The notes: generated by a model from the letters alone, not told the origin. Shown: positions 16,885 through 26,130, numbered from the stretch's first letter. The stretch is DNA of 64,000 nucleotides from Sphingomonas morindae (GCF_023822065.1 NZ_CP084930.1:2372001-2436000), one strand, 5' to 3'. A program made the numbers and translations.

Positions 16885-19800
16885 ATGGATCCGATTACCA
16901 CCCGACTGGCCCGCCGCAGCCGCTATTGCGCCGGCGCGGCGCTCGCAACCCTCGCGCTCGCCATGCCGGCCTTCGGCCAGGCGCCGGTGCAGGGGCCGCC
17001 GGCCTCGGCCGCCAGCGCCGCGCCCCAGGGCGGCGCGCAGCAGAGCACGCCCGCCGCCTTGCCCGATCCCGCCGCGACGCTGCCGACGCCGCAGAGCCAG
17101 GCCGCCGAGGCGCCGGCGCAGACGCCCGCCGACATCGTCGTGACGGGCACGCGCATCACCACCAGCGGCTTCAGCGCGCCCACCCCCACCCAGGTGCTGA
17201 GCGCCGCCGCCATCGCCAAGAATGCGCAGCCCAACGTCTTCACCACCATCGCCCAGCTGCCCTCGCTCCAGGGCAGCAGCGGCGCCACGGTCGGCACCAA
17301 CTCCACCTCGAGCGGCACGCAGGGGCTAAGCTCGTTCAGCCTGCGCGGCCTCGGCACGATCCGCACGCTGACGCTGCTCGACGGCCAGCGCGTGGTCGGC
17401 GCGAACGTGACGGGCGTGCCCGATGTCAGCCTCTTCCCCCAGCTGCTGATCCAGCGCGTGGACGTGGTGACGGGCGGCGCCTCCGCCTCCTACGGCTCGG
17501 ACGCGGTCGGCGGCGTGGTCAATTTCGTCACCAACAAGCGCTTCGAGGGCTTCAAGGCCAATGCGCTGGGCGGCGTCACCAAATATGGCGACGATGGCAA
17601 TTACACCTTCCAGGCGGCGGCGGGAAAATCCTTCCTCAACGATCGCCTGCACGTGGTGGTCAGCGGCGAATACAGCCATGAGGACGGCGTGCCCGCCTAT
17701 GGGTTCGGCGAAGGGCCGGGGCCGAACGGGCGCAGCTGGTACGACACGGAAACGCTCGTCAACCGGGGCGTGCTGAACGATGGAAGCCCGCAATATCTGT
17801 ATCGCGAGCATGTCCAGGCCAACCAATACACCAAATATGGCCTGATCGCCGCCGGCCCGCTCCAGGGCATCGCCTTCGACAAGAATGGCCGGCCGTTCAA
17901 CTTCAACTATGGCTCCAACGGCGTGCCGCTGAAGGACGCCAAGGGCAATGTCTCCAACTGCTATAACGGCTTCTGCGTGGGCGGCGATCTGTCGGGCAAT
18001 GTCGGCAACGGCACCAGCCTCCAGTCCGAGCTGACGCGCTGGGACGGCTATGGCCGGGTCGGCTTCGATCTCGATCCCGACAACGAGATCTACGCCACCG
18101 TGAACATCGCCCGCGTGCGCAGCAGCAACACTCCCAATCCGGGTGCCGCCAAGCAGGGCAATCTCACGATTCAATGCTCCAACCCGTTCGTGCCGGCGGA
18201 AATCCAGGCGGCGTGCGCGGCCAATGGCATCACCAGCTTCGCCTATGGCGTGAGCAATGCCGTGCTGCCCAATTTCACCAGCGTCCAACCCACCCGCACC
18301 CAATATCGCTTCGTCGGCGGCGCGGACGGCAAGTTCAACCTGTTCGGCAGCGACTGGCGCTACGACGCCTATTACGAGCATGGCGAGAACATCACCAACA
18401 TCCATGTCCGCGACATCACGCTGACCCCGCACTACAACGCCGCCATCCAGGCGGTGCTGGGGCCGAACGGGCAGATCATCTGCGCCAATCCGGCGGCGGT
18501 GGCGAGCGGCTGCCAGCCGCTCAACATCATCGGCGGCGATACGCCGAGCGCCGCGACGCTCGCCTATGTCACGCCGATCAACGGGCCGTATCAGCACACG
18601 CGCCAGACCCAGGATGCCGCCAGCCTCAGCTTCAACGGCGCGCCCGTCTCGCTCTGGGCGGGGCCGCTTTCGGTGGCGATCGGCGCCGAGTTCCGCCGCG
18701 AATATTACCGCGTCAACGCCGATCCCTATGGCAATGGCGTCACCGCGAGCAATCCGTACACCGCCGCCTATCCGGCCGATCCCCTGGTCAACAGCGCGGG
18801 CAACAACTGGTATGCCGGCAATTATCACGACGGTCACGGCTCCTACAAAGTCTATGAAGGCTTTCTGGAGCTGAACCTGCCGCTGCTCGACTCGCATTCG
18901 CTGGGCAAGGCCAATCTCAACCTCGCCGGCCGCGCGACGCATTACAGCACCTCGGGCACCGTCTATACCTGGAAGATCGGCGGCGGCTGGCAGACCCCGA
19001 TCGATGGCGTGAAGCTGCGCGCCGTCACCTCGCGCGACGTGCGCGCGCCCAATCTGAGCGAGCTGTTCGCCGCGCCGATCGCCGTGACGGTGCCGAACAT
19101 CAACGATCCCTTCAACAACCGCTCGATCAGCATCATCCAGAATTCGATCGGCAATACCGCGCTGAAGCCCGAAATCGCGCGCAACACCGAGGCCGGCATC
19201 GTGCTGTCGCGCCCCGCCTGGGCGCCGGGGCTGAGCCTGTCCTTCGATTATTACCGCATCAAGCTGAAGGGCGTCATCTCGGCGCTGGGCGCGCAGCAGG
19301 AGATCAACCTCTGCTCGCAGGGCGTCACGCAGACGTGCAGCGCCTTCGATCTCAGCGGCAGCGGCCCCTATATCGTCAACGTCCAGTCCTTCAACCTCGC
19401 GTCGATCTACACCGACGGCTTCGATATCGAGGCGAGCTACCAGTTCCCGCTCGAGAAGATGGGCCTGCCGGGCAATTTCACCGTCCGCGCGCTGGCCACC
19501 AATGTCCGCCACTTCATCACCGACACCGGCATCCCCGGCACGGTGCCGATCGACAGCGCCGGCGCGAACAGCGGCGCCACGCCCAAGTGGAAGCTGCTCG
19601 GCGTGGAAAGCTGGGATACGGACAAGTTCAGCATCACCTTCACGCAGCGCTGGTTCAGCGACGGCACCTTCGGCAACCAATATATCGTCTGCCAGACGAA
19701 CTGCCCCGCCTCGACCGAGAGCCGGCCGACGATCGACTATAACAAGATGCCGGGCGCCTTCTATTTCGACATCGGCGGCTCGTACAACCTGACCAAGAAG

Positions 19801-19944
19801 CTCACCGCCTATTTCAAGATCGACAATCTGTTCGATCACGATCCTGCGGGCTCGCCGCAGACCAATACCGGCATCGACGTCAACCCGCAGCTCTACGACG
19901 TGCTCGGCCGCATGTACCGCGCCGGCATCCGCTATAATTTCTGA
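16885..19944 (+). CDS. TonB-dependent outer-membrane receptor
   Basis: A 1,019-residue receptor. A signal peptide ends near PAFGQA, a Pro/Ala-rich linker follows, and the plug domain starts at DIVVTGTRITTSGF. FSLRGLGTIRTLTLLDGQRV and VDVVTGGASASYGSDAVGGV are the conserved plug segments. The C-terminus ends in RAGIRYNF with a terminal aromatic, as in outer-membrane barrels. It imports a large ligand across the outer membrane using TonB energy. Its place directly behind paralogue 2 suggests the ligand is the oligosaccharide or aldonate product of those proteins. GGGGAGAG precedes the ATG. Confidence 0.93.
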   Translation: MDPITTRLARRSRYCAGAALATLALAMPAFGQAPVQGPPASAASAAPQGGAQQSTPAALPDPAATLPTPQSQAAEAPAQTPADIVVTGTRITTSGFSAPTPTQVLSAAAIAKNAQPNVFTTIAQLPSLQGSSGATVGTNSTSSGTQGLSSFSLRGLGTIRTLTLLDGQRVVGANVTGVPDVSLFPQLLIQRVDVVTGGASASYGSDAVGGVVNFVTNKRFEGFKANALGGVTKYGDDGNYTFQAAAGKSFLNDRLHVVVSGEYSHEDGVPAYGFGEGPGPNGRSWYDTETLVNRGVLNDGSPQYLYREHVQANQYTKYGLIAAGPLQGIAFDKNGRPFNFNYGSNGVPLKDAKGNVSNCYNGFCVGGDLSGNVGNGTSLQSELTRWDGYGRVGFDLDPDNEIYATVNIARVRSSNTPNPGAAKQGNLTIQCSNPFVPAEIQAACAANGITSFAYGVSNAVLPNFTSVQPTRTQYRFVGGADGKFNLFGSDWRYDAYYEHGENITNIHVRDITLTPHYNAAIQAVLGPNGQIICANPAAVASGCQPLNIIGGDTPSAATLAYVTPINGPYQHTRQTQDAASLSFNGAPVSLWAGPLSVAIGAEFRREYYRVNADPYGNGVTASNPYTAAYPADPLVNSAGNNWYAGNYHDGHGSYKVYEGFLELNLPLLDSHSLGKANLNLAGRATHYSTSGTVYTWKIGGGWQTPIDGVKLRAVTSRDVRAPNLSELFAAPIAVTVPNINDPFNNRSISIIQNSIGNTALKPEIARNTEAGIVLSRPAWAPGLSLSFDYYRIKLKGVISALGAQQEINLCSQGVTQTCSAFDLSGSGPYIVNVQSFNLASIYTDGFDIEASYQFPLEKMGLPGNFTVRALATNVRHFITDTGIPGTVPIDSAGANSGATPKWKLLGVESWDTDKFSITFTQRWFSDGTFGNQYIVCQTNCPASTESRPTIDYNKMPGAFYFDIGGSYNLTKKLTAYFKIDNLFDHDPAGSPQTNTGIDVNPQLYDVLGRMYRAGIRYNF

Positions 19945-19951
19945 TCTGCCC

Positions 19952-19989
19952 CGCGATCCCGGCGGCGCCTAGCCGGCGCCGGGATCGCG
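19952..19989. terminator. Strong bidirectional hairpin between convergent genes
   Basis: CGCGATCCCGGCG (19952-19964) and CGCCGGGATCGCG (19977-19989) make a perfect 13-bp stem around a 12-base loop. It starts 7 bases after the TonB-receptor stop, and its right arm lies in the last codons of the convergent transpeptidase gene, so it can end both transcripts. Confidence 0.65.
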
Positions 19990-21276
19990 CCCATAGGGAT
20001 CGGCGAGCAGCGCCACGCCATGGGGCGTGGGCGTGGCGGTGGCGTAGGTGAGATAGACCGGCACCGCCGGCGCGAGCGCCACCGGCCGCTCGGCCGCGCC
20101 CGGCTTGGCCGGCAAGGCCGTGCCCATCAGCCAGCGGGCGAGCCGCGGCGCATCCTCCAGCCGCACGCAGCCATTGCTCAGATGGCGATCGGCCTTCGCC
20201 ATCAGCGCCTTTTGCGGCGTATCGTGCAGATAGATGCCCTGATCGTTGGGGAAGATGAATTTCACCCGCCCCATGGCGTTGGCGCCGCCTGGCAGCTGGC
20301 GCAGCCGCACCTCGGCCCGCCCCGCCGCCACCGCCCGCCAATCGATGCCGCGCGGATCGAGCCGCGCCGGGCTGGCGCTCCAGTCCGACAGCGCCTCGAA
20401 GCGCAGCGCGGCGAGCGAGGCGCCCGCCACCATCTTGGGCGCGATCCGGCGCTGCACCAGATCGGGCGGCACGTTCCAATAGGGATTGAGGATGGCGTAG
20501 CGCACCATGCCCGCGAGCATCGGCGTGGGCGTTTCGGGCGTGCCGACCACCACCCGCATCATGCCCTGCTGGCGCCCCTTGTCGTAATAGAAGAGCCGCG
20601 CCGAGGCGGCGTCGACGGTGATGTGGCGCACCCAGGGGCCGGGGAGCAGGCGCAGCCGATCCAGCGTGGCGGCGAGCCGGCGGCGGCCGGCGCCATCGAG
20701 CGCGCGGGGATCGGCGGTGCGGAGCCGGGTGTAGAGCGGGTCCATCCACTCCATCCGCGCGATATAGGGCAGCAGCGCCGGCGCCAGCGCGGCCTGGCGC
20801 AGAATGGCCTCCGGCGCCGGGCGGCCGGGCTTGAGTTCGGCGTCCAGATAGGTGATCCGCGCCTTGGGCGCGCGCCGCATATCGCGGACATAGCGTGCGA
20901 ACAGGGCGGAGAGGGCCAGTTCGGCCTCGGCGCGCGCGGCGGCATCGCCCGTGCGCGCCGATGCGAGCAGTGCCGCCATTCTGCCGAGCCGGTACTGATC
21001 GGGATCCAGCCCGTCGCGATCCGCCTGCGCCACCAGCGCGAGCAGCGCCTCGCCGGCGGGGGCGCGGCCATGGTCCTCGATCCAGAGCGGCCAATAGCCG
21101 CGCGCGGCATAGAAGCGGGCGAGCGCGCCGTGCGCGCGCGCCTGGAGCGCGGCCGCGACCGGCCGAAGCGCGGCGCGATCCGCGCCGCCGGTGCGTTCGA
21201 CCGGCGCCGCCAGCACCGCCGGCGCGGCGAGCGCCCCGGCCAGGGCGAGCGCGGCGCGCCATCGCTCGCCCCGCAT
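19969..21276 (-). CDS. L,D-transpeptidase, YkuD domain (YcbB-like)
   Basis: A 435-residue exported protein (signal MRGERWRAALALAGALAAP). A long N-terminal region of helical, peptidoglycan-binding-like character precedes the YkuD domain. Catalytic segments are YLHDTPQKAL and HLSNGCVRLED, with the conserved Cys. Compared with the enzyme at 1167-2432, the usual SHGC is SNGC here, a tolerated variant. It begins 5 bases after the small lipoprotein gene, with which it likely forms an operon. Confidence 0.85.
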   Translation of the reverse strand: MRGERWRAALALAGALAAPAVLAAPVERTGGADRAALRPVAAALQARAHGALARFYAARGYWPLWIEDHGRAPAGEALLALVAQADRDGLDPDQYRLGRMAALLASARTGDAAARAEAELALSALFARYVRDMRRAPKARITYLDAELKPGRPAPEAILRQAALAPALLPYIARMEWMDPLYTRLRTADPRALDGAGRRRLAATLDRLRLLPGPWVRHITVDAASARLFYYDKGRQQGMMRVVVGTPETPTPMLAGMVRYAILNPYWNVPPDLVQRRIAPKMVAGASLAALRFEALSDWSASPARLDPRGIDWRAVAAGRAEVRLRQLPGGANAMGRVKFIFPNDQGIYLHDTPQKALMAKADRHLSNGCVRLEDAPRLARWLMGTALPAKPGAAERPVALAPAVPVYLTYATATPTPHGVALLADPYGRDPGAG

Positions 21277-21281
21277 GGCGA

Positions 21282-21536
21282 TCAGCCGCGCTCGCCGCGA
21301 CGGGTGGGAAGCGGCGGCGGCGGCGGCGGGCAGGGGGGCGCGACAAAGGCGTGGTACACGCCATCGGCCGAATACCAGCCATCGGCGATGCCATCGCCGT
21401 TGCGATCGGCCGCGACCGTGCCCGCGATCGCGCCCGGCGCGGCGGGCGGCGCGCCCGCCACCGGCGCCTTGCCGCTATGCGCGCAGCCCGCCAGCGCGGC
21501 GACGCCGGCGGCTATGGCGAGACGTGAAACCCTCAT
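21282..21536 (-). CDS. Small lipoprotein with an EF-hand-like loop
   Basis: An 84-residue protein with a lipobox (LAGC, Cys about 18) after a short signal. The mature part contains DRNGDGIADGWYS, which looks like a single calcium-binding loop (D-x-N-x-D-G), and ends in a run of prolines followed by a basic tail. No known function. It lies directly upstream of, and probably in an operon with, the L,D-transpeptidase, so a cell-wall-associated role is possible. Confidence 0.65.
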   Translation of the reverse strand: MRVSRLAIAAGVAALAGCAHSGKAPVAGAPPAAPGAIAGTVAADRNGDGIADGWYSADGVYHAFVAPPCPPPPPPLPTRRGERG

Positions 21537-21937
21537 CCTGTCCTCCCATCCTTCTCGTTAACCAACGCGATCGGTTCGAGGCGGCGCGGCCTGTCTGCAC
21601 CATGAACGGCCCGGGGGCGGACCCGGGGCGCGGCGGACGAACAGTGGCTGTCGCGCGGCTGGTGGAACAAGCGCCGCCCCGAAGCCTTTCCCCGACAGGC
21701 GACGCGCGCGTTCGCGTCGGACGCGCGGCACGGCTCCCGACACGATCGTCCCCGCGCGTCATGCCGCGCCGGCCGACCAGCCCGGAAAGCGCGACGCCGA
21801 CCGCTTGATCACCCTGGTTTATCCCAAGTTGCTTTTCGGTCCATTATGGACCAATTGCGGCTGGTCCGGATCGATCCGGGGCCCGGGCGCCACGCGCCCA
21901 ACGGCGATGCCATGGTGGGGAAGGCGGCGAGCGACGG
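21537..21937. promoter_or_regulatory. Intergenic region with inverted repeat GGTCCA-TTA-TGGACC
   Basis: No gene is supported in this 401-base divergent gap. From about 21800 it becomes AT-rich, and at 21838-21852 it carries a perfect 6+3+6 inverted repeat, about 85 bases before the response-regulator-like gene. Dyads of this size suit a LuxR/FixJ-type dimer, so autoregulation is a reasonable guess. Confidence 0.45.
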
Positions 21938-22561
21938 ATGGAGCGTGGAACCGAGTGCCTCGTCGAGCCGCTGCGCGTCCATATTCTGGATGATGATCGC
22001 CACGACGCCGATCAGGTGGCGGCCCTGGTGGCGCCGCTGGGCGGGATGCCCGTGCTGCATCACGGCATCGACGCCTTTGTCGAGGCGGCGATGCGCGACA
22101 CCATGGCCTGTCTGATCGTGGAGCAGGTGCTCGCGACCGGAACCGGGCTTGCCGCGCAGCGCGAGCTGGCGCGCCGCGCGTGCCGGCTGCCGCTGATCCT
22201 GCTCTCGCGTCGACCGACGCTGGGCTCTGCGCTCGCCGCGATGCGCGCCGGCGCGCTCGACTATCTCGAACGGCCGATCGATCCCGCACTGCTTGCCGCC
22301 GCGTTCGCCGCCGCGCGGCTGCACGTGCGCTCGGTGGCCGGCCAGAGCCGCTCGGCGGCGCGTCTGGCGCTGCTCACGCCCCGCGAGCATGACATCTTCC
22401 TGCGTCTCGCCATCGGCACATCCACCAAGATGATTGCGCACGAGCTTGGCCTGGCCAGCCGCACCGTCGAACATGGCCGCGCCCGCATCCTGCGCAAGCT
22501 CGACGTGACCAGCCTCGCCGCGGCGACGCGGCTGGCGCTCGAAGCGGGCGTGATCGACTAG
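21938..22561 (+). CDS. FixJ/NarL-type regulator with a degenerate receiver
   Basis: A 207-residue protein: a receiver-like domain (about 12-130) and a LuxR-type helix-turn-helix (about 145-205; LTPREHDIFLRLAIG, SRTVEHGRARILRKL). Aligning with FixJ, the acidic pocket is kept (HILDDD), but the phospho-acceptor Asp is Glu (CLIVEQVL) and the conserved Lys is Arg (YLERPI). It therefore probably does not cycle through ordinary phosphorylation and may be locked in an active-like state. The start is uncertain: the ATG at 21938 has only GGGGAAGG some 13 bases upstream. Target genes are unknown. Confidence 0.75.
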   Translation: MERGTECLVEPLRVHILDDDRHDADQVAALVAPLGGMPVLHHGIDAFVEAAMRDTMACLIVEQVLATGTGLAAQRELARRACRLPLILLSRRPTLGSALAAMRAGALDYLERPIDPALLAAAFAAARLHVRSVAGQSRSAARLALLTPREHDIFLRLAIGTSTKMIAHELGLASRTVEHGRARILRKLDVTSLAAATRLALEAGVID

Positions 22562-23210
22562 CCGCGCGCCGCCCGGTGCCGCCGCGCGATGCTTGGGCGC
22601 GAGAAGGCGGGGCGGCCGCGCCGTAGCCGGGTTGCGGTGGCGCGGCGCAAGGTGGGCGCGCGACGCGGCGGTGGCAGACCGGCACCAACGGGCTGCGCGC
22701 GCCGTCGTCCTTCGGCGCCGGCGTGCTTCTCCGCGAGGTCGGAGACGGCCGCATTCGTGGGAAAGGCGGAGCGCGCTCTCGCCCCGTCGCTCGCCGTTTA
22801 CGGGCCGCCCATCGCCGCGCCGCGTCTTTAAACCGGCCGCGTCCCGCCGGCCCGGTCAGGGCGAGGCGCGAACCGCCGGCGCTGGCTCCGGGGCCTTCAG
22901 ATGGACGAGTCGGCGCATGCGGCTGGCATGCGTCGCGTGCGGGCGCGCGATCGCCCGGCCCCGCTGGCGGCGCGTCACCCGATCGATGCAGAGGCCGGCA
23001 CATCGGGCGCGCGGGCGGCACTTTCCCGCGCCTCCCGACGCGCGCGCAGGGCTGATCGAGGCGGCCCGCGCCCCGGCGGCCCGGTCGCGGCGCGGGGGAT
23101 CAGGCGCGGGTGCGGAAATCCCAAGGCCGCATCCTGAGACGGGCGGCTAACCTGCGTCCCCCGCGATGGTCCGTGCGCGCCCGAAGCGCCATGCGCACGC
23201 CGCGCCGCGA
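22562..23210. other. GC-rich gap without a recognisable gene
   Basis: About 650 bases of very GC-rich sequence between the response-regulator-like gene and flgH. Reading frames are open on both strands but translate into Arg/Ala-rich sequence with no domain, signal or ribosome site, so I do not call a gene. It resembles the other gene-poor stretches at 29260-29832 and 62476-63435 and may be decayed DNA. Confidence 0.4.
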
Positions 23211-24047
23211 TCAGAAGGGCGAGACGGCTTCGTAGAGCTGCTGGCCCCAGCGCGGTTGCTGCATGTCCGTCAGCTGGCCACGGCCGCCATAGCTGATCCG
23301 CGCCTCGGCGATCTGGTCGCTGCGGATGCTGTTGTCGCGGGCAATGTCCTGCGGGCGGACGATGCCGGTGATCAGCAGCTCGCGCAGCTCGAAATTGACG
23401 CGGATCTCCTGCCGCCCCTCGATCACCAGATTGCCATTGGGCAGCACCGCCTTGACGATCGCCGCCACGCTCGTCTTGATTTCCTCGGTGCGCGAGGTGT
23501 TGCCCGTGCCGGTGGAGGTGGAGCTGGTCTTGCCGGCGACCAGCGCGGCCGGATCGGGGCTGCCGGGCAGGATCTGCTGCAGCTTGGTCTGAAGCCCGAA
23601 AAAGCCGCTCAGCCCGGCATTCTCGGCGCCCGTGCGGCCGCGCGAGGAGCTGTTGCCGAGCGTGGCGCTGTCGGCGATCTGGATGCGGACGGTGAGGATG
23701 TCGCCGCGCGCCGAGGCCCGCTGATCGTGGAAAAAGGCCCCCGCGCCGGTGCGGAACAGCGAGGCGCCGCCCGGCGCGGCGGGATTGCCGCCGGTATAGC
23801 GCTCGCCCAGCGGCTGCGCGCCGAGCGAGGGTTCCACCGCCGGCGTCTGCGGCGTGACCGATGGGCTGACGGCGGGGGCGCGGCCGATCGCCTTGACGCG
23901 GCCGACCACGCCGCAGCCGGAAAGGCCGAGACCGAGCAGCGCCAGCAGGAGGGGCAGGGCGAACCCCGGCATGCCCCGGCGTCGATCCTCCGCGCACCCC
24001 CTGGTGCATGGCGCGGCGTGGCTGGTCTCGGACGCGCGATCCCGCAT
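23211..24047 (-). CDS. flgH: Flagellar L-ring protein FlgH
   Basis: A protein of about 278 residues forming the outer-membrane ring around the flagellar rod. It has a lipobox (LGLSGCG), and the family segments SLFRTGAGAFFHDQRA, GDILTVRI and the C-terminal GQLTDMQQPRWGQQLYEAV. The ATG at 24047 has GAGGAG 7 nt upstream; an in-frame ATG at 23972 (MPGFALPLL) would place the lipobox at a more normal distance and may be the true start. It is last in the flgG-flgA-flgH operon. Confidence 0.93.
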   Translation of the reverse strand: MRDRASETSHAAPCTRGCAEDRRRGMPGFALPLLLALLGLGLSGCGVVGRVKAIGRAPAVSPSVTPQTPAVEPSLGAQPLGERYTGGNPAAPGGASLFRTGAGAFFHDQRASARGDILTVRIQIADSATLGNSSSRGRTGAENAGLSGFFGLQTKLQQILPGSPDPAALVAGKTSSTSTGTGNTSRTEEIKTSVAAIVKAVLPNGNLVIEGRQEIRVNFELRELLITGIVRPQDIARDNSIRSDQIAEARISYGGRGQLTDMQQPRWGQQLYEAVSPF

Positions 24048-24058
24048 CGCCACTCTCC

Positions 24059-24511
24059 TCAGCGGGTGCCGACGCGGACGCGGCCGGGCCCGTCCACCAC
24101 GGTATCCAGCGTCTGCCGCGTCGCCGCGCTGAGGACGCGCACCGGATCGCCCAGCGCGCCGCCGTTCAGCGCGCGGCCCTGGGCGGTGATGGAGAGCGGA
24201 CCGGCGCGATAGGCGATGGCGACGGTGTCGCCCCGGCGCACCTGCTGCACCGGACGGATGTCGCCGGCGCGCACCGGCATGCCCTCGGCGAGGCGATAGC
24301 TCGCCTCATGGCCGGCGAGCGCGGCGGGGGCGAGGCCGCCGCGCGCGCGGGCGATCTCATCGCCCTCGGCCGGGCGCAGATCGCCCGGCACCAGCGGCGT
24401 GCCGGCGTCCACCGCATGGGCGAGCACATGGCCGGCCGAGGCGCCGGCGAGCACATGGCCGGCCGGGGCGCCGGCGAGCAACAGCGCGAGCAGCGGCGCC
24501 ACCGCGCTCAC
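24059..24511 (-). CDS. flgA: Flagellar P-ring assembly chaperone FlgA
   Basis: A 150-residue exported protein with the SAF-type C-terminal half (GMPVRAGDIRPVQQVRRGDT, then ITAQGRALNGGALGDPVRVL) seen in FlgA, the periplasmic helper for P-ring assembly by FlgI. The start is GTG and overlaps the flgG stop (GTGA). It is shorter than the Escherichia coli protein. Near the N-terminus a short unit is doubled (AGAPAGHVLAGASAGHVLA), caused by a local direct repeat of about 24 bases. Confidence 0.85.
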   Translation of the reverse strand: MSAVAPLLALLLAGAPAGHVLAGASAGHVLAHAVDAGTPLVPGDLRPAEGDEIARARGGLAPAALAGHEASYRLAEGMPVRAGDIRPVQQVRRGDTVAIAYRAGPLSITAQGRALNGGALGDPVRVLSAATRQTLDTVVDGPGRVRVGTR

Positions 24512-25293
24512 CGCAGCTGGCTGGTGGTGGCGAGCATCTCGTCCGCCGCCTTCACGGTTCGGCTGTTCATCTCATAGGCGCGCTGCGCGCTGATCAGCGC
24601 GGTGATCTCCGCGACGGGATTGACGTTGGAGGTTTCCAGGAAATGCTGGTTGAGCTTGCCGAAGCCGGGCTGGCCGGGATTGGCGACATTGGGCTGGCCC
24701 GACGCTTCGGTCTCGAGATAGAGATTGCCGCCCAGCGCCTGGAGCCCGGCCTCGTTGACGAACAGAGCGAGGTCCAGCTGGCCGACATCCTGCATCTGGG
24801 TCTGGCCGGCGAGCTTGACCTGGACCAGCCCCGTCTTGGAGATCTGCACGTCCAGCACGTCGCGCGGGATGGTGATGTCGGGCTGGACGCGATAGCCGTC
24901 CGTCGTCACCAGCTCGCCCTGATCGGACAGGCGGAAGGAGCCGGCGCGGGTATAGGCGGTCTCGCCATTGGGCATGGCGATGCGGAAATAGCCGGGCCCG
25001 TCGATCGCGAGATCGTAGCGGTTGCCGGTGGCGGTGAGGGGGCCCTGCTCCTCGATCCGGTAGATATCCGCCGTGCGGACGCCGCTGCCGATCTGGATCC
25101 CGGCTGGCACGCGCGTGCCGTCGGCGCTGCTGGTGGCGCCGGGCCGGGCCTGGGTCTGGTACAGAAGATCCTGGAATTCCGCCCGCTGCCGGCGGAATGC
25201 GGTGGTGTTCATATTGGCGATGTTGTTGGCGATGACGTCCACGTTGGTCTGCTGCGCGAGCATTCCGGTCGCGGCGATCGAGAGGGAACGCAT
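24508..25293 (-). CDS. flgG: Flagellar distal rod protein FlgG
   Basis: A 261-residue rod protein. It starts MRSLSIAATGMLAQQTNVDV and has the rod signature NNIANMNTTAFRRQ, and the C-terminal domain NVNPVAEITALISAQRAYEM that is typical of FlgG. It builds the distal part of the rod that crosses the periplasm. It is first gene of flgG-flgA-flgH, with a CCTATAA element on its own strand at 25338-25344, about 45 bases upstream. Confidence 0.95.
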   Translation of the reverse strand: MRSLSIAATGMLAQQTNVDVIANNIANMNTTAFRRQRAEFQDLLYQTQARPGATSSADGTRVPAGIQIGSGVRTADIYRIEEQGPLTATGNRYDLAIDGPGYFRIAMPNGETAYTRAGSFRLSDQGELVTTDGYRVQPDITIPRDVLDVQISKTGLVQVKLAGQTQMQDVGQLDLALFVNEAGLQALGGNLYLETEASGQPNVANPGQPGFGKLNQHFLETSNVNPVAEITALISAQRAYEMNSRTVKAADEMLATTSQLR

Positions 25294-25337
25294 GGATCCT
25301 GGCCTTTTGCTGCGGGCGTGTGCGCGATGCGTCTCTT

Positions 25338-25344
25338 TTATAGG
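25338..25344 (-). promoter_or_regulatory. CCTATAA flagellar element before flgG
   Basis: On the minus strand this reads CCTCCTATAAAAG, about 45 bases before the flgG start and inside the flgF-flgG gap. It is one of a family of such elements before flagellar transcription units in this window. No clear -35 partner is visible. Confidence 0.5.
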
Positions 25345-25347
25345 AGG

Positions 25348-26130
25348 CTATTCGGCCTTCCCGAGCCGCCCGATCGCTTGTTTGCGCAAGGCATCGAGAT
25401 TGGCGGACATTTCCATGCTCGTCTGGTAGGCGCGCAGGATCTCGATCATGTGGGTGGATTCGAGGATCGGCTGGACGTTGGAGGCCTCGGCGCCGCCGGT
25501 TCGGAGATGGGTCTCGGCGGGCGCGAGCAGCCTACCGCCGGCGCCCGACAGCAGGCCATCGCCGCGTTCGGACACGCGCAGCTCGTCGAACACGGTCACC
25601 CCTAGCCGCGCGATCGGCGCGCCGGCGACGGGGCTGCCCGTGTCCGATCCGGCGCCGCTCGCGGCGGTGATGGTGCCGTCGGCGGCGATCGCCAGCCCCG
25701 CCCGGCGTTCGGGCGGGATGGTGATGGGCCGGCCGCCCTCGTCCAGCACCGGCTGGCCGCCCGCCGCCGCGAGCAGGCCATCGGGCCGCACATGCAGCAT
25801 GCCGTCGCGCGTATAGGCGGTGGCGCCGGCGGCGTCGCGCACGGCCAGATAGCCGGGCCCCTCGATCATCACGTCCAGCGGATTGCCGGTGGCCTGGAAG
25901 GCGCCCGCCCGCGCATCGTGCACCGCGCCGAAATCGAGCACGAAGCTGGTGCTGCGCGCATCGGGGATCGGCGCCTCGCGCGTGCGCTCGACAAAGCTGT
26001 GGAACAGCGCCTGGCCGCGCTTGTAGCCGGGCGTGTTGACATTGGCCATGTTGCTGGCGGCGATGTCCATCTGGCGGCGCAGCGCCTGGGCATGGCTCAA
26101 CAGCACATAGGTCGAGACATCGGAGGACAT
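25348..26130 (-). CDS. flgF: Flagellar proximal rod protein FlgF
   Basis: A 260-residue rod protein: N-terminal MDIAASNMANVNTPGYKRGQ, a central domain with GNPLDVMIEGPGYLAV, and a C-terminal SNVQPILESTHMIEILRAYQ. It forms part of the proximal rod. I chose ATG 26130 because GGGAGCGGCG precedes it directly; the frame is open to 26169 without a ribosome site. It is divergent from fliL, with a palindromic TATAAT element in between, and is followed by flgG after its own element. Confidence 0.92.
   Translation of the reverse strand: MSSDVSTYVLLSHAQALRRQMDIAASNMANVNTPGYKRGQALFHSFVERTREAPIPDARSTSFVLDFGAVHDARAGAFQATGNPLDVMIEGPGYLAVRDAAGATAYTRDGMLHVRPDGLLAAAGGQPVLDEGGRPITIPPERRAGLAIAADGTITAASGAGSDTGSPVAGAPIARLGVTVFDELRVSERGDGLLSGAGGRLLAPAETHLRTGGAEASNVQPILESTHMIEILRAYQTSMEMSANLDALRKQAIGRLGKAE

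Noticed and set aside
22374-23150. Several open frames on both strands between the FixJ-like gene and flgH
   Set aside because: No domain, signal or ribosome site; Arg-rich composition is typical of chance frames at this GC content.
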